DNA of 64,000 nt, taken from positions 524,501,692 to 524,565,691 of the forward strand of contig VDFB02193867.1 in the NCBI GenBank assembly GCA_007258455.2, in the 5' to 3' direction. A program made the translations under genes and the position numbers. Positions 58,982-64,000 of the stretch are shown piece by piece. Under the pieces are notes generated by a model. That model saw nothing but the letters and a program-made list of their open reading frames with translations, searched no databases and was not told the DNA's origin. Origin of the DNA: Sequoia sempervirens. Lineage: Eukaryota > Streptophyta > Pinopsida > Cupressales > Cupressaceae. How positions within the stretch are numbered: position 1 is the stretch's first letter; each line of letters starts with the position of its first letter.

Positions 58982-59506
58982 ACTCCCAAAATTCTAGAAA
59001 ATCAAAAGATAACTCTACAACACCAAATCTGGAAATGTCTGCTTGTTGAGTTGTCCAAGTCAATTTTGCAAGAAACGGACAAAAAACTCTCTTCAAGCTT
59101 GAAATATACTTAAGTTGACTTAAAACACCTAGTTGACATTTCTTTCCACTTTTCAACACATAAATGCTCGATAAATCTACATACCTATGTCTGCAAACAC
59201 ACATGCAAGAGGGAAAAATGGTTTAATGTTAGAGAATAGGGGTTTTCCTTGGTCAAACCTCATTTTAATAATCAAACCCTTGATGAAAATAATGAAATGT
59301 AAAGGAAAGATAAACTAACAACACGCAAATGCTATTAAATCACCAAACCTTTGATAATGAAAGTCTGAAGTAATGTCAATGGATGCTTCAAAGTGTTTGA
59401 ATGTTGCTTGAAAAGATGTTGTAAGATGCTTGAATGCTTGTATGAAATTTCTTGAATGAATGTGATTGTAGGAGATGTTGGGAGATGCCAAATGAGCTAA
59501 AAAATG

Positions 59507-59518
59507 CCTATTTATATA
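59507..59518 (-). promoter_or_regulatory. TATA box of E3 5' LTR
   Basis: Minus strand TATATAAATAGG. Palindrome copy 10 lies about 110-150 bp upstream. Confidence 0.65.
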
Positions 59519-59625
59519 ATTTTGTGTCATAGTTTCATGTTCATACCTCATCATAGGACAACATCAAGTGATTTTTAATAAAATCCCAAAAAGAAATTTA
59601 AAATATTTTGATTTTGGGGCCAAGG

Positions 59626-59659
59626 GGGACTCATTCATCACCCATGGCGAATGGGTTCC
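59626..59659. promoter_or_regulatory. LTR palindrome motif, copy 10
   Basis: GGGACTCATTCATC against GGCGAATGGGTTCC; the counterpart of copy 6, upstream of the TATA box at 59507 on the minus strand. Confidence 0.6.
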
Positions 59660-60084
59660 ACCTAGGACCTAAAAACAAGTGTCAAAAATTAAGTTTCATT
59701 TAATGTTGTTTGTTGGGATAATATTTAAAAAAACACTTAATTAAAGCATATGAGGACATAAAGGGGTCAAATAAGTCATAAGAAGAGAGAAATAGTGAAG
59801 TTGTGGCTAGGAAAGAGTGAAATCTTGTTACAAGAATTTACAACACTACAAAATAGGACTTGATGATGTGTAAAAAAGTAATTTTTAGGTGTTTGTAATG
59901 AATAAAGTCTAGAAGAATGTAGAAATGTCTTACATCACTTCACAACACTTTCACAAGATGTCGTTATTTGAATTTTAGTACCTAAATATGCATGTTCAAG
60001 CCATGTTGCAACATAAAATCAAAGCAAAACATATCAAATGCCATGAAACAAGACCTAAAAGGCCATGAAAATGACAAGGGTCCA

Positions 60085-61627
60085 TTTTTGTATGACATAA
60101 GATCTAAGCAACTTGAGAGAGATGGTAGACAACAAAGATTGGATAAAATGAGAGAAGATGCCACTAGGCATAAGACCTTTGAGGAAAATGTTCTTAAATT
60201 TGCTGCTAAAATGATCAATGACATCCTTGAAGTAATAGTCCTAATGGGAACCTCTACTATAGATACCTATACCACATTTGTTTCAACTACCAGAGCCTTA
60301 GATCCTCCTACTACTACTAAGAAGACATCATTTTTAGATCATGGGAAGAAGCCCAATTATCAACTAAAGAAAACTACCTTCAACACTAGTACCACAACTC
60401 ATACTTCATTTGTTGAAACTCCCACACACAATGGAAAAATTAATCCTACTTTGTCCACTACACCTCTAGATCTTGACTACTTGAGATTATAATTGGAGAA
60501 TGAAAAACTACAAGAAGATTTTTAAAAATCTAAGATAGAATCTTCTAACACAGAAATAGCTAGGAAGATTGCTTTTCTTAAGATGTCCACACCCACTCCA
60601 GAAACTTCAAGTTCTAGAAATACTAATAGTGAGTCGCAAAAGAAGAAGTATAAGGGACACACTACTAGTGGAGGAGGTGGAGGAAGTAAGGGGAATAAGA
60701 ATTCTTATTTTGAAGATGATGAAGGAAACAAGAAGGGAGGTGGTGATGGTGAAAGTGGAAAGGGTAAGAATAGAAGTCAATCTAACAACAAGAGAGATGA
60801 TGAGCAAAGAGATGTTCAAGATCAACATACTAGGAGGCCACTCCAAGTAAATAGATACCAAAATTTATGTTTCACCAAAATACCTGGCTACCCTAATCCA
60901 TTTCTTGAATATTTTAGATATGCTCTAGTCAGATTCTCTGGTAATAATGCCTTGAGTGGTGAAGATCATCTCAAAGAATTTGCTAATGTTAAGTATTATT
61001 TTGAGGTAGAGGTAGAGGATGTCATGATGAAGTTGATTATGTAGTATCTTAGTGACGATGCTCAAGATTGGTATAGGAGCTTTCTTGCCAAGAGCATTGG
61101 CTCTTGGGAGGAATTCAAGAGGGTATTTAGAGAATAATACAGTGACAAGACTGATTCAAGTTTTTTATTGAATCAATTTAATAATATTGCTAAAGGCTAA
61201 TTAATTTGTGGCTCAGTTCAATACAAGATTCCAAAAGGATAGGAAGAGGTTGCCTCCTACTTTACAATTGAATGACCATGTGTGCTTGGTAAATTACTGT
61301 AATTATTTTGATACAAAAATGAGTTACCACCTGATAGATAAGAATCCTAAGACATTGAGGAAAGCCTACAAGATGGCGAAGCATATTGAGAATATTAGTA
61401 GAGAAATTGGTAAAGTTGGCAGAATAGATGATGTGAAACTCTTCAAAAAATCAAAAAAGGAAGATAAGAGTTTAGGTGCTAAAGGGGGAACTCTTGAGGA
61501 CAAGATTGATAATTTTATGAAAACTATAAATGAAAAAATCGTAAAACAAGAAAAGGTTCAACCAAAGAATTATCAAAGGAATGAGAGACCTCCCCGGTTG
61601 CAAGATCACCCAATTAATATCAATTAG
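60085..61627 (+). pseudogene. Gag of Tat-like element T (main part)
   Basis: Resumes after E3 with YDIRSKQLERDGRQQRL and a coiled-coil-like stretch, then a serine/threonine-rich and a glycine/lysine-rich linker (GGGGGSKGNKN). The gag core lies at about 60890-61180: LVRFSGNNALSGEDHLKEF and LSDDAQDWYRSFLAKSIGSW, EEFKRVF, of the Retrotrans_gag type. The C-terminal part runs on in 61208-61627. Stops at 60490, 61042, 61135 and 61198. Confidence 0.82.
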
Positions 61628-61730
61628 TATAATGGGAAGCCTGTTCTCAATAATCAAAGAAATACTTAGAAAAAAGTCCCTCCAGATCCTTTGCAGAAGA
61701 TTTCAGCAAATTTTGTTGAAGATACCCCTT

Positions 61731-61793
61731 GGTGCATGGTTTGTGAAATGTCACATTCTCCTCAACAATGTGCAGTTGCATAGATGGTTGAAG
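61731..61793 (+). pseudogene. Zinc knuckle of element T gag
   Basis: PWCMVCEMSHSPQQCAVA: CX2CX3HX4C, all four ligands kept; a stop follows at once. Confidence 0.75.
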
Positions 61794-62640
61794 TATAAGA
61801 AGATATGCCTGAAGACTATGATCAACAAAATGAGGAGGATGTTGATGTAGATATGGTTATGGGTGATTCTGATGTTGTCGATAGTGAATGCTCTTTTGAT
61901 ATGGATTCTTACAAAGTGGATGTAGACAATTGAAGGAAAATTGCTTGTACATATCATCAACAAGTTCGCTCTGATGAAGATGTTGATAGTGATATTGAGG
62001 TATACAATTTGGAAGAAATAGAAGATGGTGTTTCACTAAGAAGGCCCTCAGATGAGGAGATTACAAAATATACCGCAGCCTTGGCTGCCCAAGCTAGAAG
62101 TTCCTGCCATTTGAGGAATAAAACAATTGGTGGTGAACAAGGTAGTCCTACTGGTCTTTTCATCAAGGCACAGAATGCTAGGAGCAAAGAGCACAATACT
62201 GATGGAAAAATAGAAGCAGTCAAAGCTAAAGAGGGTAGGGGAGATAAAAATTTTGCTAAAAGAGTAGATAAGCCAAAAGCTACTCAAGAATTCAAGTCTC
62301 CTGCTACGAAGATAAAGACACTAAAGAAAAATTCTAAAGTCATAAGGAAGGATGCTAAGCATAGGGTTGAGCAAATGAAAAATCAATAGAAGGAGAGCAA
62401 TAATGAACAAGTTATGCTCCTAATTGAATTACCCAAGTATACTCCTGTTGATAGGTTTGAATTTCTTAGCCAAGTAAAAGTATCTATCTTTTCTTGAAAT
62501 GATGAGAATAGACAAACATAAGAAAAAGGTAGTAGCCCTTATCAATGGAGTTACTATGGCTTGTAATGGTTTAGTGGTGCCCACTCCACCCAAACTAAGT
62601 GAAAAATATAAGAAAGACAAGGAATTCAAGGGAGTCATCA
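61794..62640 (+). pseudogene. Linker between gag and protease of element T
   Basis: An acidic stretch (rich in Asp, Glu, Val), then 62009-62389, a lysine- and alanine-rich frame with a run of basic residues. No domain recognised. Confidence 0.5.
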
Positions 62641-62699
62641 CTTAGATTCCTCATATTTTCCTAAGAAATTCAGTAACTACCTATCCTGAGAAGATAGAT

Positions 62700-63170
62700 A
62701 TGTTCTTCCTCACCTTAGTGGTTGGGGGAAATTTTATAAAAAAAATTACCATTGACTCTAGAGTGTCCAACAACATCATGCCAGCTAAAATCATGGAGGA
62801 ACTGGGATTGAAATTTGATACCACTAGTGGAAAGTGTTATGCCATGGATGCAAGAGAAGTCCCTTTCATTGGTGTGATAAATGAAATTCCCTACAAATTA
62901 GTATCCTACCTGACAGAGTATTCAAAATGAGTGTGGTAGTAGTGGATATCCCACCCAATTATGGAATGTTTCTATCTCATAAATGGAGTGCATCTATGGG
63001 AGGCAGATTGTAATGTGACATGTCTTATGCCACATTTCCCATTGATGGTAAGGATATTCAAGTGATGAGAGAACCAAGGGTACCACATATTTTGGAGCAC
63101 GCTCCTGAAGATGACACAATTCTTTTCATAGGAACTAATATTAGTGATTTCAAGATGGAAGAAGCACCAA
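62700..63170 (+). pseudogene. Aspartic protease and following conserved segment of element T
   Basis: LTLVVGGNFIKKITIDSRVSNNIM is the protease loop, with the DSGAS motif decayed to DSRVS. After a frame break, VVDIPPNYGMFLSHKWSAS and MGG, stop, CDMSYATFPIDG match the segment that follows the protease in a group of plant gypsy polyproteins (pattern DIP..YG.LLSR.WSA.LGG). It leads directly to RNase H. Confidence 0.7.
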
Positions 63171-63199
63171 GACAAGCTGATAGGTGCTTGAAACTTATA

Positions 63200-63530
63200 G
63201 AAAATGAAATTTTAAGATTATCTAAAAAAAAGGGACTCTGGAAGATGTACTTTGATGGTGCAAGTTCCAAAAAAGGGTCTGGTGCATGGATATTATTGGT
63301 ATCACCTAGTGGCAGTACTTATAAGTTCTCTTTCACATTATCTTTTGTCTGCACAAATAATGTGGTAGAATATGAAGCTTTATTATTGGGATTGAGATTG
63401 GCTGAGAAGTACAAAATAAAAATTTAATGGTAATTGCTGATTCTGAGCTTGTGATATCCCAAGTAAGAGATAAAAAATTCCTACAAGAATAATAGACTAA
63501 AGCAATATAGAAATATTGTATGGGATTCCA
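63200..63530 (+). pseudogene. RNase H of the Tat 'archaeal' type in element T
   Basis: GLWKMYFDGASSKKGSGAWI (Asp), VCTNNVVEYEALLLGLRLAE (Glu) and IADSELVISQV (Asp) are the acidic residues and spacing of the second RNase H of Tat elements. It lies about 250 bp after the protease segment, with no reverse transcriptase between. Stops at 63424 and about 63490. Confidence 0.8.
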
Positions 63531-64000
63531 TTGAGTAGTTTGATGATTTTGGAATTGACTTGATAGAAAGAGAATATAATAGAGTATCTGACTTACTTGT
63601 TAACATTGCATTAAGACCAAATGATATAACTTTTATAGGAATCTCTAAGGTTGAGATACAAACAAGGCCTCCCATTCTTGACAATGTGCACAATTGGAAG
63701 ATTTTCAATGTTGATGAGGATATTCTCAAAATTTTGAATTGTGTTGATGAATATGAAGGTTAGGAGATTGACTTTGGTGGATTTGTTGAAAATGTTGATG
63801 GAAAGGACATGATATTTGGAAAAGAGGTCATCTAGTTAAAGATAAATAAAATCCCCAAAGGCCTGATAACACTTGAAAGGGTCTTTGATAGCCAAGATGA
63901 AAGAAATATTAAGACAACTGCTGCTCACCTAGAAGACCTAGAGGAAGTAAATTTGGAGACTAAAAATGCCCCTAATAAAGTGTATGTAGGAAACAAAATA
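63531..64000 (+). pseudogene. Post-RNase H segment of element T, running off the window
   Basis: VSDLLVNIALRPNDI, then DNVHNWKIFNVDEDILK, IPKGLITLERVFD and KVYVGNKI. In related plant elements, as I recall them, this segment leads to the 'K.YIG' start of an RT region; here the window ends. Two stops (63762, about 63834). Confidence 0.6.

Larger units (their letters stand above)
38665..60084 (-). mobile_element. E3: large minus-strand LTR retrotransposon with gag and protease only, carrying two nested elements
   Basis: Two 1.59-kb LTRs: the 5' LTR at 58494-60084 and the 3' LTR split into 38665-39843 plus 45933-46347 by E2a. The target duplication is ATTTT (38660-38664) against TTTTT (60085-60089), one mismatch; removing it keeps gag of T in phase. 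The high-coordinate LTR end could instead be 60097/46361, next to the purine tract AAAGTGGGGGATAAA, but then no target duplication is seen. The interior, without E2b, is about 5.8 kb and codes on the minus strand for gag and protease, then a proline-rich linker and a 91-bp tandem array. No reverse transcriptase, RNase H or integrase motif is visible, so it would depend on another element. Confidence 0.8.
58494..60084 (-). repeat. E3 5' LTR
   Basis: On the minus strand it runs TGGACCCTTGTC to GTGACCCA (1,591 bp). It has a TATA box at 59507-59518 and palindrome motifs at 58834, 58949 and 59626. The E2a target site occurs here uninterrupted (GACCT, 59666-59670). No standard primer-binding site abuts its inner end. 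Confidence 0.82.

Noticed and set aside
1..64000. tRNA, rRNA or other structured RNA genes
   Set aside because: I saw no convincing cloverleaf, rRNA stretch or snRNA motif; the tRNA-like strings are retroelement primer-binding sites.

Overview
This window looks like nuclear DNA of a seed plant with a large, repeat-choked genome. A gymnosperm, probably a conifer, is my best guess. That is inference: the DNA is AT-rich, the LTR retrotransposons are nested several deep, and their paired LTRs differ by roughly 10-15 % by eye, so old insertions have not been removed. Only one host gene is intact: an intronless subtilisin-like serine protease (subtilase) on the minus strand at 7660-9915. It has a TATA box about 60 bp before the ATG and a diverged tandem duplication further upstream.

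Left part (1-25.6 kb). Bases 1-5684 recur without any visible difference at 12040-17723, a constant offset of 12039. The first copy stops at a run of exactly 100 Ns (5685-5784). This is most simply a scaffolding or haplotig artefact, not a biological duplication. The repeated block and the DNA after it (to about 24.3 kb) hold two decayed plus-strand Ty3/gypsy elements of the same kind. Recognisable parts are gag-like pieces, two protease regions (about 17.99-18.53 kb and 23.31-23.83 kb), a G-patch-like segment (24.06-24.19 kb), an LTR (19167 to about 21085) and primer-binding-site candidates.

Middle (25.6-30.7 kb). A long, broken plus-strand reading frame (25654 to about 29400) that I do not recognise is followed by an LTR-like segment ending at 30744. 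A primer-binding site of the tRNA-Arg type used by Tat/Ogre elements comes directly after it.

Right part (30.7-64 kb). This is a retrotransposon nest. The host is a plus-strand Tat-like Ty3/gypsy element (call it T) that runs off the right edge. Its gag is interrupted first by a Ty1/copia element (31535-38495, perfect TATAC target duplication), then by a large minus-strand element (E3, 38665 to about 60084/60097). E3 has 1.6-kb LTRs and codes for gag and protease but shows no reverse transcriptase or integrase. E3 in turn carries two chromodomain-bearing Ty3/gypsy elements (chromoviruses) in opposite orientations: E2a (39844-45927, minus strand, inside E3's 3' LTR, perfect GACCT target duplication) and E2b (47341-53669, plus strand, in E3's interior). 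T resumes at about 60.09 kb with gag, a zinc knuckle, protease and an RNase H of the Tat 'archaeal' type, placed before any reverse transcriptase.

All retroelement reading frames are broken by stops and frameshifts. The points most worth a second look are: a recurrent palindrome around GGACTCATTCACC placed at similar spots around the TATA box in LTRs of two different elements; the RNase H position in T; the gag-protease-only E3; a conserved hairpin that holds the pol stop codon where a polypurine tract would be expected in both chromoviruses; and the head-to-head pair of related chromoviruses.
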